Shown here: piece by piece, positions 1 through 5,074 of the stretch | Layout: every line of letters begins with the position of its first letter | Numbering within the stretch: position 1 is the stretch's first letter | Source: Nitrospirota bacterium | Lineage (GTDB): Bacteria > Nitrospirota > CAKKRA01 > 9FT-COMBO-42-15 | Direction of reading: 5' to 3' | DNA length: 5,074 nucleotides | Assembly: GCA_016214425.1 (NCBI GenBank) | Contig: JACRON010000071.1 | Coordinates: forward strand, 1-5,074 | Notes under the pieces: generated by a model | The model's input: only the letters and a program-made list of their open reading frames with translations | The model's database searches: none | Told to the model about the DNA's origin: nothing | Translations under genes and position numbers: made by a program

Positions 1-210
1 GGCGATTATTTCTATCCTGCAGGCATGAAAGGCAGAAAGAAGCTGAAGGAGTTTCTGATAGACCATAAGATACCGAGGGCAGACAGAGATAAAATTCCTA
101 TACTGATAGATAAAAATAATGATATACTATGGATAATGGGTTTAAGGATGGACGAGAGGTTTAGGGCGAAGGAAGATACAAAAAGGAGATTGGTTGTCAG
201 GATAGTCTAA
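1..210 (+). CDS. tilS: tRNA(Ile)-lysidine synthetase, C-terminal part (5' end outside window)
   Basis: The reading frame is open from base 1 to the TAA at 208-210 and gives the last 69 residues of the protein. They match the small C-terminal TilS domain: GDYFYPAGMKG, then KKLKEFLIDHKIPR, then DKIPILID, a tryptophan-containing strand (ILWIMG) and the closing DERFRAKEDTKR. TilS is a cytosolic ATP-dependent enzyme that attaches lysine to C34 of the CAU-anticodon tRNA-Ile so that it reads AUA. The N-terminal PP-loop ATPase domain with its SGGxDS motif lies upstream of the window, so catalysis cannot be checked here. The internal ATG at 25 lies inside the conserved domain and is not a start. Only 15 nt separate the stop from hpt, so the two are probably co-transcribed. 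The frequent ATA codons in this window fit a need for lysidine. Confidence 0.9.
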   Translation, partial: GDYFYPAGMKGRKKLKEFLIDHKIPRADRDKIPILIDKNNDILWIMGLRMDERFRAKEDTKRRLVVRIV

Positions 211-225
211 AAGCGGAGGACACCT

Positions 226-762
226 ATGGAGAGGCTTTATGGCAAGCCGTTGCTGAATCAAGAGGATATTCACAAAAGGGTAAAAGAGCTCGGACATCAG
301 ATTACAGTAGATTATGAAGGCAGGGATTTGATTATGATAGGCATATTAAAGGGCGCCTATAACTTCTTTTCTGATTTGACAAGGGCGGTAATGCTTCCCG
401 TTAGAATAGATTTTGTTATTGCAACAAGCTATGGCATGGCCACCTCAACATCCGGCGTAGTTAGGATAATCTCTGATTTAACAGAGGATATTGCAGACAA
501 GGATGTGCTGATGGTTGATGATATAATAGATTCAGGGGTTACAACGGATTTTATGAAGAGGCACCTCCTTTCCAGAAGGCCAAAGAGCCTTAAGACATGT
601 GTTCTGCTTGATAAAAAAGAGAGGAGAAAGGTTTCAATAGAGGCGGATTATGTAGGTTTTTCAATACCGAATAAGTATGTTGTCGGCTATGGCCTTGATT
701 ATCAGAACAAATACAGGAATCTGCCTTATATTGCAGTTCTGGATGTAAATGACAATTCATGA
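226..762 (+). CDS. hpt: Hypoxanthine (guanine) phosphoribosyltransferase
   Basis: A complete 178-residue protein, the same length as E. coli Hpt. It salvages hypoxanthine, and usually guanine, by transferring the phosphoribosyl group of PRPP to give IMP or GMP in the cytosol. Visible motifs: LKG at 41-43 (pyrophosphate loop), SYG at 68-70, the PRPP-binding signature VLMVDDIIDSGVT at 94-106 with the acidic pair D98/D99 and probable catalytic D102, a purine-contacting Lys130 in LLDK, and YVVGYGLDY at 151-159, whose Y151/V152 and D158 correspond to the base-stacking and metal-binding residues of the family. The ATG is preceded by GGAGGA at 215-220, 5 nt away. In Bacillus tilS, hprT and ftsH are also adjacent, and a TilS-HprT complex has been reported to influence ftsH transcription. 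Whether that holds here is unknown. Nothing looks truncated. Confidence 0.95.
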   Translation: MERLYGKPLLNQEDIHKRVKELGHQITVDYEGRDLIMIGILKGAYNFFSDLTRAVMLPVRIDFVIATSYGMATSTSGVVRIISDLTEDIADKDVLMVDDIIDSGVTTDFMKRHLLSRRPKSLKTCVLLDKKERRKVSIEADYVGFSIPNKYVVGYGLDYQNKYRNLPYIAVLDVNDNS

Positions 763-769
763 CTTTGTG

Positions 770-798
770 TTGAAAAAGATATTATTATTTGGTATAAT
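770..798 (+). promoter_or_regulatory. Predicted sigma70-type promoter for ftsH
   Basis: A -35 box TTGAAA (770-775) is separated by exactly 17 bp from a perfect -10 box TATAAT (793-798). A TGG immediately before the -10 box makes it an extended -10. A transcript would start near 804-806 and leave a leader of about 40 nt before ATG 844. The boxes lie in the 81-bp gap after hpt, so ftsH can probably be transcribed independently of tilS-hpt. The match is to the housekeeping consensus, not the sigma32 heat-shock type. Confidence 0.72.
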
Positions 799-828
799 TT
801 TATTCTAAATTTTTATCAGAGTACTATC

Positions 829-835
829 AGGAGGA
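829..835 (+). promoter_or_regulatory. Strong Shine-Dalgarno that decides the ftsH start
   Basis: AGGAGGA lies 8 nt before ATG 844 and 5 nt before the in-frame TTG 841. The spacing and codon preference favour ATG 844; TTG 841 would add just one residue. Confidence 0.8.
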
Positions 836-843
836 TTTAATTG

Positions 844-2631
844 ATGAATTATAAAGGTCTTGGCTTGTGGCTTGTTGTCGGTCTTGTGATGATACTTCTC
901 TTTACCCATTTCAGCGCTGTTAAGCCGCAGGAAGAGGAGATGATTTTCAGCGATTTTATAAAGAAGGTTGGAGGCGGCGAGGTTACTGAGGTTACCATAA
1001 AGGAGAACTATATTATTGGAAAGCTCAAGGACAATACCAAATTCCGCACCTATGCAGCAAATTATCCTGACCTTATAAAGGAGCTTAAGGAAAAGGATGT
1101 AAAGATAACAGTAAGGCCGATGGATGACAACAAGTGGTATGCCTTCTTATTGAACTGGGGTCCGATGCTTATCTTATTGGGCATCTGGATATTCTTTATG
1201 CGTCAGATGCAGACAGGCGGCAACAAGGCGCTCTCATTTGGAAAGAGCCGTGCAAAGCTCCTTTCTGCTGCGCATAAAAAGGTTACCTTTGCTGATGTAG
1301 CAGGCGTTGATGAGGCAAAGGAAGAGGTGGTAGAGATTGTAGAATTTCTAAAAGACCCCCAGAAGTTCCAGAGGCTTGGAGGAAGGATTCCAAAGGGCGT
1401 CCTTGTAGTCGGGCCTCCCGGGACAGGCAAGACATTACTTGCAAGGGCTATTGCTGGCGAGGCAGATGTGCCATTTTTTAATATAAGCGGCTCTGACTTT
1501 GTGGAGATGTTTGTCGGCGTCGGCGCTTCTCGTGTAAGAGACCTCTTTGAGCAAGGCAAGAAGAATGCGCCGTGCATTATCTTTATAGACGAGATAGATG
1601 CTGTTGGAAGACACAGGGGCGCAGGCCTTGGCGGCGGCCATGATGAAAGAGAGCAGACTTTAAACCAGCTCCTTGTTGAGATGGACGGCTTTGACACCAA
1701 TGAAGGCGTAATCCTCGTAGCTGCTACAAACAGGCCTGATGTCTTAGATCCGGCGCTTTTAAGGCCTGGGAGGTTTGACAGGCAGATTATTGTATCAAGG
1801 CCTGATATCAAAGGCAGGCTGGGCATACTGAATGTCCATACCAAGAGACTGACCCTATCAAAGGATATAAACCTTGAGGTGATTGCAAGGGGAACCCCTG
1901 GATTTACCGGCGCTGATTTATCCAACCTTGTTAATGAGGCAGCATTGCTTGCAGCAAGGCGGTCAAAGAAGTTTGTTGAGATGAAGGATTTTGAGGATGC
2001 AAAGGACAAGGTCTTAATGGGTGTTGAGAGAAGGAGCATGTTTATAAATGAAGAAGAGAAGAAGAATACCGCATTCCATGAGGCAGGACATGCCCTTGTT
2101 GCAAAGCTTATACCCGGCACAGACCCTATTCATAAGGTGACTATAATACCGCGCGGAAGGGCGCTTGGCTTGACACAGCAGCTTCCTATAGACGACAGAT
2201 ATACTTATCCGAGGGAGTTTTTGCACAATACCATTGCGGTGCTCCTCGGAGGAAGGGCAGCAGAGGAGCTGATATTCAAGCATATGACAACAGGCGCTGG
2301 AAATGACATTGAGAGGGCAACAGAGCTTGCAAGGAAGATGGTGTGCGAATGGGGCATGAGCGATAAACTTGGCCCGCTGGCTTATGGAAAGAAGGATGAG
2401 GAGATATTTCTTGGTAAAGAGATTGTAAGGCACAGGGATTACAGCGAGAGCACTGCTGTTGAGATAGATACTGAGATAAAAGAGACTGTTGTAATGAATT
2501 ATGAAAGGGCAAAGAATCTGCTGAAAAAGAATATGAAGGCATTAAAGAATATTGCCACTGCCCTTTTGGAAAAGGAGACACTGGATGGTGCGGAGTTAGA
2601 TACCATAATACAGGGCGCAGCAACAGCATAG
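844..2631 (+). CDS. ftsH: ATP-dependent zinc metalloprotease FtsH
   Basis: A complete 595-residue membrane AAA+ protease, active as a hexamer that extracts and degrades membrane and short-lived cytosolic proteins. It has a first membrane helix at about residues 5-23, a periplasmic domain at about 24-97 and a second helix at about 98-119 ending in FFMRQMQ. The AAA domain shows Walker A GPPGTGKT (190-197), the substrate-gripping pore motif MFVG (222-225), Walker B IIFIDE (245-250) and the second region of homology ATNRPDVLDPALLRPGRFDR (294-313) with probable arginine fingers R310 and R313. The M41 peptidase domain carries the zinc motif HEAGH (412-416) and the third ligand D488 in TTGAGNDIERAT. 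Compared with E. coli FtsH (644 residues) only the long disordered tail is absent, which is common in other phyla. It has its own predicted promoter and is followed by a hairpin that may terminate it. Confidence 0.98.
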   Translation: MNYKGLGLWLVVGLVMILLFTHFSAVKPQEEEMIFSDFIKKVGGGEVTEVTIKENYIIGKLKDNTKFRTYAANYPDLIKELKEKDVKITVRPMDDNKWYAFLLNWGPMLILLGIWIFFMRQMQTGGNKALSFGKSRAKLLSAAHKKVTFADVAGVDEAKEEVVEIVEFLKDPQKFQRLGGRIPKGVLVVGPPGTGKTLLARAIAGEADVPFFNISGSDFVEMFVGVGASRVRDLFEQGKKNAPCIIFIDEIDAVGRHRGAGLGGGHDEREQTLNQLLVEMDGFDTNEGVILVAATNRPDVLDPALLRPGRFDRQIIVSRPDIKGRLGILNVHTKRLTLSKDINLEVIARGTPGFTGADLSNLVNEAALLAARRSKKFVEMKDFEDAKDKVLMGVERRSMFINEEEKKNTAFHEAGHALVAKLIPGTDPIHKVTIIPRGRALGLTQQLPIDDRYTYPREFLHNTIAVLLGGRAAEELIFKHMTTGAGNDIERATELARKMVCEWGMSDKLGPLAYGKKDEEIFLGKEIVRHRDYSESTAVEIDTEIKETVVMNYERAKNLLKKNMKALKNIATALLEKETLDGAELDTIIQGAATA

Positions 2632-2662
2632 GCTATTTCCCCTTCCATTGTATAAAAAGCAT

Positions 2663-2690
2663 GGGCGGCCTAATGGGTCGCCCTGTTTCT
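2663..2690 (+). terminator. GC-rich hairpin after ftsH, possible intrinsic terminator (REP-like)
   Basis: The arms GGGCGGCC (2663-2670) and GGTCGCCC (2676-2683) pair over 8 bp with one G-U, leaving loop TAATG. TGTTTCT follows, a moderately U-rich tail. It begins 31 nt after the ftsH stop, which suits a rho-independent terminator, but the tail is weak. The same stem design recurs at 3463-3483, so it may instead be a dispersed palindromic repeat that happens to lie here. On the other strand it is followed by ATGCTTTTTAT, so it could also act in that direction. Confidence 0.55.
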
Positions 2691-2719
2691 ATTCATACCA
2701 ATTTAAAACAGCTATAATT

Positions 2720-3448
2720 ATGAATGCTTTTAAAATAAGGTGCGGCAGGCATCTCCTTAACCTGAACAAGAGGCCCTATATTATGGGCATACTCAATGTT
2801 ACACCTGACTCCTTTTCAAACGGCGGTCATTATTTGAATATAAATAGCGCCATTGAACATGCAAGAAGGATGGCTGCAGAAGGGGCAGATATTATTGATA
2901 TCGGCGGAGAGTCTTCAAGGCCGGGTTCAGAGCCTGTACCATTAGAAGTGGAAGCGGAGAGGGTTCTCCCTATTATAAAGGCGCTATCTAAAAAGATAAA
3001 TCTTCCAATTTCAATTGATACATATAAGGCAAAGGTTGCAAGAGAGGCATTAAAAACAGGCGCATCTATAATTAATGATATAAGCGGACTCAGATTTGAC
3101 CCTCTGATGGCAAAGGAGAGGATTGCCTTTGCTGTTAAAAACGGCATAAAAAGAAATAAGATTATCATTGACCCCGGCATTGGGTTTGGAAAGACAGTAA
3201 GGCATAATCTTGAGATAATAAAACGGCTGAGCGAATTCAAGAAGCTTGGCGTACCGATACTCATTGGGACCTCAAGAAAGTCCTTTATTGGCAAGATACT
3301 AAATGCAACTGTTGACAAGAGGCTTGAAGGCACTGCTGCTGCTGTTGCAATCAGCATAGCCAATGGGGCTAATATTGTAAGGGTTCATGATGTGAAGACG
3401 ATGGCGGATGTGGCAAGAATAACCGATGCAATCATTACGGCTTCGTAA
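2720..3448 (+). CDS. folP: Dihydropteroate synthase, apparently with an internal ~38-residue deletion
   Basis: DHPS condenses p-aminobenzoate with dihydropterin pyrophosphate in folate synthesis and is the sulfonamide target. From ATG 2720 the product is 242 residues, against about 280 for the family. Motifs present: NVTPDSFS (26-33), GGESSRPG (62-69), IDT with D100, IND with N119, DPGIGFGKT (151-159), SRKS (185-188, with K187) and RVHD (221-224). After SGLRFDPLMAK (to residue 132) the chain jumps to ERIAFAVKNGI. The stretch normally between, holding the MHMxGxP strand and part of the next helix, is missing without loss of frame. This would remove one strand of the (beta-alpha)8 barrel, so the product is probably inactive unless the gap is an assembly error. 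An upstream TTG at 2648 is in frame, but its extension would translate the hairpin and looks unlike DHPS; ATG 2720 gives the usual 20-odd residues before IMGILNVTPDSF. No clear Shine-Dalgarno is visible. Confidence 0.9.
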   Translation: MNAFKIRCGRHLLNLNKRPYIMGILNVTPDSFSNGGHYLNINSAIEHARRMAAEGADIIDIGGESSRPGSEPVPLEVEAERVLPIIKALSKKINLPISIDTYKAKVAREALKTGASIINDISGLRFDPLMAKERIAFAVKNGIKRNKIIIDPGIGFGKTVRHNLEIIKRLSEFKKLGVPILIGTSRKSFIGKILNATVDKRLEGTAAAVAISIANGANIVRVHDVKTMADVARITDAIITAS

Positions 3449-3462
3449 AAAAGTAGTAGTAG

Positions 3463-3483
3463 GGGCGAACCTTGTGTTCGCCC
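3463..3483. repeat. REP-like palindrome between folP and cdaA
   Basis: GGGCGAAC (3463-3470) and GTTCGCCC (3476-3483) form a perfect 8-bp stem around loop CTTGT, preceded by GTAGTAGTAG and followed by TTT. It matches the design of the hairpin at 2663-2683 (GGGCG stem start, 8-bp stem, 5-nt loop). Short palindromes of this GTAGGGGCG...CGCCC type are, as I recall, dispersed in many genomes of anaerobic lineages. The T run is too short for a convincing terminator. Family membership is inferred; the palindrome itself is seen directly. Confidence 0.6.
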
Positions 3484-3495
3484 TTTGATGAGGCA

Positions 3496-4326
3496 ATGGT
3501 GGAAAACTTCATTGATATAATTAAAACTATCCGAATATGGGATATCTTGGATATCCTGATTGTTGCCTTTGTCCTTTACAGAATCTTTTTGATTATTAAA
3601 GGCACAAGGGCTTTGCAGATGCTTGTAGGCATTGCCATCCTTTTATTTGCGTTTATTATTTCAAGGTGGCTTGAGCTTTATACAATTGACTGGATTGTCC
3701 AGAGCTTCTGGTCGCAGATAGTTATTGCAATGATAATTCTCTTTCAGCCTGAGATAAGAAGGGCCCTTGCACAGATGGGTGAGAATCCACTGCTTCACAC
3801 TATTTCATCAATTGAAGAAACAAGGTTTATTGAAGAGATTATAAGAACCGCTGTTTCTCTGGCAAATAAGAAGATAGGAGCAATCATTGTATTGGAGCGC
3901 GAAACAGAATTAAGAGACTTAATTGAAATGGGGACGCCCCTTGATGCAAAGGTCTCAAAGGAGATATTAACAAGCATATTTCTGCCCTATTCTCCCATAC
4001 ATGACGGCGCTGTTGTTATAAAAGACGGCAGGATTGCTGCTGCTGGCTGCTTTCTGCCGCTTACCATGAGCGCAGCAATAAGCAAGGCCCTTGGCACAAG
4101 GCACAGGGCTGCAGTTGGGATAACAGAGGAGACCGACGCAGTGGTAATTGCGATTTCAGAGGAGACCGGGACAATATCTGTTGCAGTAGAGGGAAAGCTT
4201 ACAAGGGAGGTTGATGCCTCTGCATTAAGGCGCATCCTTACCAAAATATTTATTACAGGCAGAAAGGAGAAGGGCACTTTTGTTAAGAGACTGGGCAGCC
4301 TTTTTTCTATGCGGGAGAAGTCATAG
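3496..4326 (+). CDS. cdaA: Membrane diadenylate cyclase CdaA (c-di-AMP synthase)
   Basis: This 276-residue protein makes cyclic di-AMP from two ATP at the inner face of the membrane. Three membrane helices (about residues 15-34, 41-59 and 66-88) end in the family signature LFQPEIRRALAQMG. The cytosolic DAC domain follows, with GAIIVLERET, the catalytic HDGA motif (D170-G171-A172) and GTRHRAAVG (200-208, RHR at 202-204), then ITEETDAVVIAISEETGTIS. Length and motifs match intact CdaA (B. subtilis 273 residues). The frame extends back to TTG 3472, but that would translate half of the palindrome at 3463-3483. ATG 3496, or GTG 3499 (5 nt after a weak GAGG), fits the usual N-terminus better. The stop lies 3 nt before the cdaR ATG, which suggests translational coupling. 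In Firmicutes CdaA activity is tuned by CdaR and GlmM, both encoded next to it here. Confidence 0.95.
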   Translation: MVENFIDIIKTIRIWDILDILIVAFVLYRIFLIIKGTRALQMLVGIAILLFAFIISRWLELYTIDWIVQSFWSQIVIAMIILFQPEIRRALAQMGENPLLHTISSIEETRFIEEIIRTAVSLANKKIGAIIVLERETELRDLIEMGTPLDAKVSKEILTSIFLPYSPIHDGAVVIKDGRIAAAGCFLPLTMSAAISKALGTRHRAAVGITEETDAVVIAISEETGTISVAVEGKLTREVDASALRRILTKIFITGRKEKGTFVKRLGSLFSMREKS

Positions 4327-4329
4327 ACG

Positions 4330-4919
4330 ATGGATATTAAGAATCTCATATTCAATAATTTTTTAATAAAGCTATTCTCATTATTTTTTGCTATAATCCT
4401 CTGGTTCTTTGTCACATTATAGGTGATGTTGTTGATTATATTGATATCAGAGTAAAGGGGAGGCAGAGTGTGGTAAAGGGTTTGTCAGCAGGCCAGGTGA
4501 GCGCGCATCTGGATTTATCCAATTCACAGACAGGTGAGAATATAATCTATCTTTTAAGGGAAAATATTGTGATGCCACCTAATGTGGAGATAACACGTAT
4601 AAGCCCGAAATCAGTAAAGGTAAGATTAGAGCCATTGGCAAAAAGGGATGTAAAGGTAATACCTGAGACTGCTGGGGCGCCTCCTGCTGGTTATAGATTG
4701 AAGGGGATTGAGATTAAACCAGAGACTGTTACTATTGAAGGTGCGGAAAGCATTGTAAGCAAAGTATCTGCAATAAAGACAGAGGCTATAAATCTATCAG
4801 CAATTGAAAAGAAGGAGACAGCGCTGGATGTTAAATTAAACTTAAGCGGCAGGGATGTAAAGGTTTTAAACGGCGGATATGTGAAGGTGAAGGTAGTGCT
4901 GGTTAAAACGAGGGAGTGA
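4330..4919 (+). pseudogene. cdaR: CdaR/YbbR-domain regulator of CdaA, disrupted by deletion and frameshift
   Basis: The gene is read in two frames. From ATG 4330 a 30-residue piece, MDIKNLIFNNF followed by a membrane helix ending ILWFFVTL, stops at TAG 4420-4422. This is the classic YbbR N-terminal anchor. The YbbR repeats continue in the -1 frame, open from 4359: IIGDVVDYIDIRVKGRQSVV, then SAHLDLS and ITRISPKSVKVRLEP (end of repeat 1), and a second repeat from VKVIPETAG to YVKVKVVLVK, ending at TGA 4917-4919. Intact relatives carry roughly 22-26 residues between FFVT and the IIGD-like segment, so about 70 nt (a number not divisible by 3) appears lost near 4413-4424. CdaR is a membrane-anchored protein with extracytoplasmic YbbR domains that modulates CdaA. 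A -1 slip anywhere in 4359-4420 would fuse the parts but not restore the missing strands. A lesion or an assembly error is equally possible. Confidence 0.85.
4457..4919 (+). other. Possible internal translation start giving a soluble YbbR fragment
   Basis: Inside the -1 frame part of cdaR, GGGGAGG (4457-4463) lies 6 nt before GTG 4470, which opens a 149-residue frame to the TGA at 4917-4919. This could let ribosomes start anew after the stop at 4420-4422 and make the YbbR repeats without the membrane anchor. The same bases encode the conserved residues KGRQ of repeat 1, so the Shine-Dalgarno match may be accidental. With no anchor or signal peptide the fragment would stay in the cytoplasm, where YbbR domains are not expected to work. 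Confidence 0.3.
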
Positions 4920-4932
4920 GCAATAAAAATTT

Positions 4933-4956
4933 CTAAATTCTAATAGCTAAATTCTA
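4933..4956. repeat. Short direct repeat in the AT-rich cdaR-glmM spacer
   Basis: CTAAATTCTA occurs twice (4933-4942 and 4947-4956), 14 bp apart start to start, in a very AT-rich 81-bp spacer. It may be low-complexity sequence or a tandem binding site. No hairpin or terminator is evident in this spacer. Confidence 0.5.
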
Positions 4957-4983
4957 AACAAAATAAATTGAAAATGATATAAT
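4955..4983 (+). promoter_or_regulatory. Possible promoter for glmM
   Basis: TATAAT (4978-4983) is preceded by TGA, giving an extended -10. TAAACA (4955-4960) is a 4/6 -35 match at 17-bp spacing. The predicted start, near 4990, would fall in or next to the glmM Shine-Dalgarno and leave a leader of only about 10 nt. The region is AT-rich, so a chance match is quite possible. Confidence 0.35.
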
Positions 4984-5000
4984 TACGAAAGGATAATACC

Positions 5001-5074
5001 ATGCGGAAACTCTTTGGTACAGACGGAATAAGGGGTGTGGCAAATATTGAGCCCATGACAGGCGAGATGGCAAT
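5001..5074 (+). CDS. glmM: Phosphoglucosamine mutase, N-terminus (3' end outside window)
   Basis: Twenty-four residues are visible, beginning MRKLFGTDGIRGVAN, the hallmark N-terminus of GlmM, followed by PMTGEMA. GlmM converts glucosamine-6-phosphate to glucosamine-1-phosphate on the way to UDP-GlcNAc for peptidoglycan and lipopolysaccharide. The catalytic phosphoserine loop and sugar-binding loops lie beyond the window. The ATG follows AAAGGA (4988-4993) at 7 nt. Its place after cdaA-cdaR is the conserved arrangement, and in Firmicutes GlmM binds CdaA and lowers its activity. The other alpha-phosphohexomutases (ManB, Pgm) have different N-termini, so the assignment is firm despite the short length. 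Confidence 0.93.
   Translation, partial: MRKLFGTDGIRGVANIEPMTGEMA

Noticed and set aside
1203..2120. Open 305-codon frame on the minus strand, antisense to ftsH
   Set aside because: It lies wholly inside the strongly conserved ftsH coding region, has serine/proline-rich low-information sequence typical of a reverse-frame shadow, and resembles no family I recognise.
2690..2718. Promoter-like TATAAT at 2713-2718 with a weak TATTCA at 2690-2695, just before folP
   Set aside because: Transcription would start near 2725, after the folP ATG at 2720, so it could not express the expected start codon. The -35 match is poor.
2648..2719. Upstream extension of folP from TTG 2648
   Set aside because: The extension translates the hairpin at 2663-2683, has no ribosome site, and adds 24 residues not found in DHPS.
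2830..3363. Open 177-codon frame on the minus strand across folP
   Set aside because: A shadow of the folP codons with no recognisable domain or ribosome site.
3987..4415. Open 142-codon frame on the minus strand across cdaA and the start of cdaR
   Set aside because: A shadow of the highly conserved DAC domain codons with no homology I can recognise.
4383..4422. Programmed -1 frameshifting at the T run (4384-4389) to join the two cdaR parts
   Set aside because: The run is not in the X-XXY-YYZ register for the zero frame. A slip there would replace the membrane helix end with unrelated residues, and no slip can restore the missing first-repeat segment.

Overview
The window is a stretch of bacterial housekeeping chromosome, all on the + strand, in the order tilS (3' end) - hpt - ftsH - folP - cdaA - cdaR/ybbR - glmM (5' end). 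The order, the moderately AT-rich DNA and the codon habit (Arg mostly AGG/AGA, many ATA Ile codons, many GGC Gly codons) suggest a Gram-negative anaerobe-type lineage such as Nitrospirota or former Deltaproteobacteria. This lineage call is inferred from pattern memory, not from a search. There is no sign of phage, IS elements, CRISPR, tRNA or rRNA.

Left part (1-2631): the C-terminal domain of tRNA-Ile lysidine synthetase, a complete hypoxanthine phosphoribosyltransferase, and a complete membrane AAA+ protease FtsH. A near-consensus sigma70-type promoter (TTGAAA, 17 bp, TATAAT with a TGN extension) lies in the hpt-ftsH gap, and a strong Shine-Dalgarno favours ATG 844 as the ftsH start.

Middle part (2632-3495): dihydropteroate synthase folP lies between two short GC-rich hairpins of the same design (8-bp stem starting GGGCG, 5-nt loop). 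The first may act as a terminator after ftsH. The second sits just upstream of cdaA. The folP frame is open, but its product appears to lack about 38 internal residues, including the conserved MHMxGxP strand of the barrel.

Right part (3496-5074): the c-di-AMP module. CdaA (membrane diadenylate cyclase) is intact. The next gene, the CdaA regulator CdaR/YbbR, is broken: its 30-residue membrane N-terminus ends at a stop codon, while the YbbR repeats continue in the -1 frame, and roughly 22-26 residues of the first repeat seem to be missing. The start of glmM (phosphoglucosamine mutase) follows after an AT-rich spacer. In Firmicutes CdaA, CdaR and GlmM form a physical and regulatory unit linking c-di-AMP to cell-wall precursor synthesis, and the same layout is seen here.

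I found no clearly novel system. The most notable observations are the two apparent internal deletions in adjacent conserved genes (folP in frame, cdaR out of frame), which may be real lesions or assembly errors, and the paired REP-like hairpins flanking folP.
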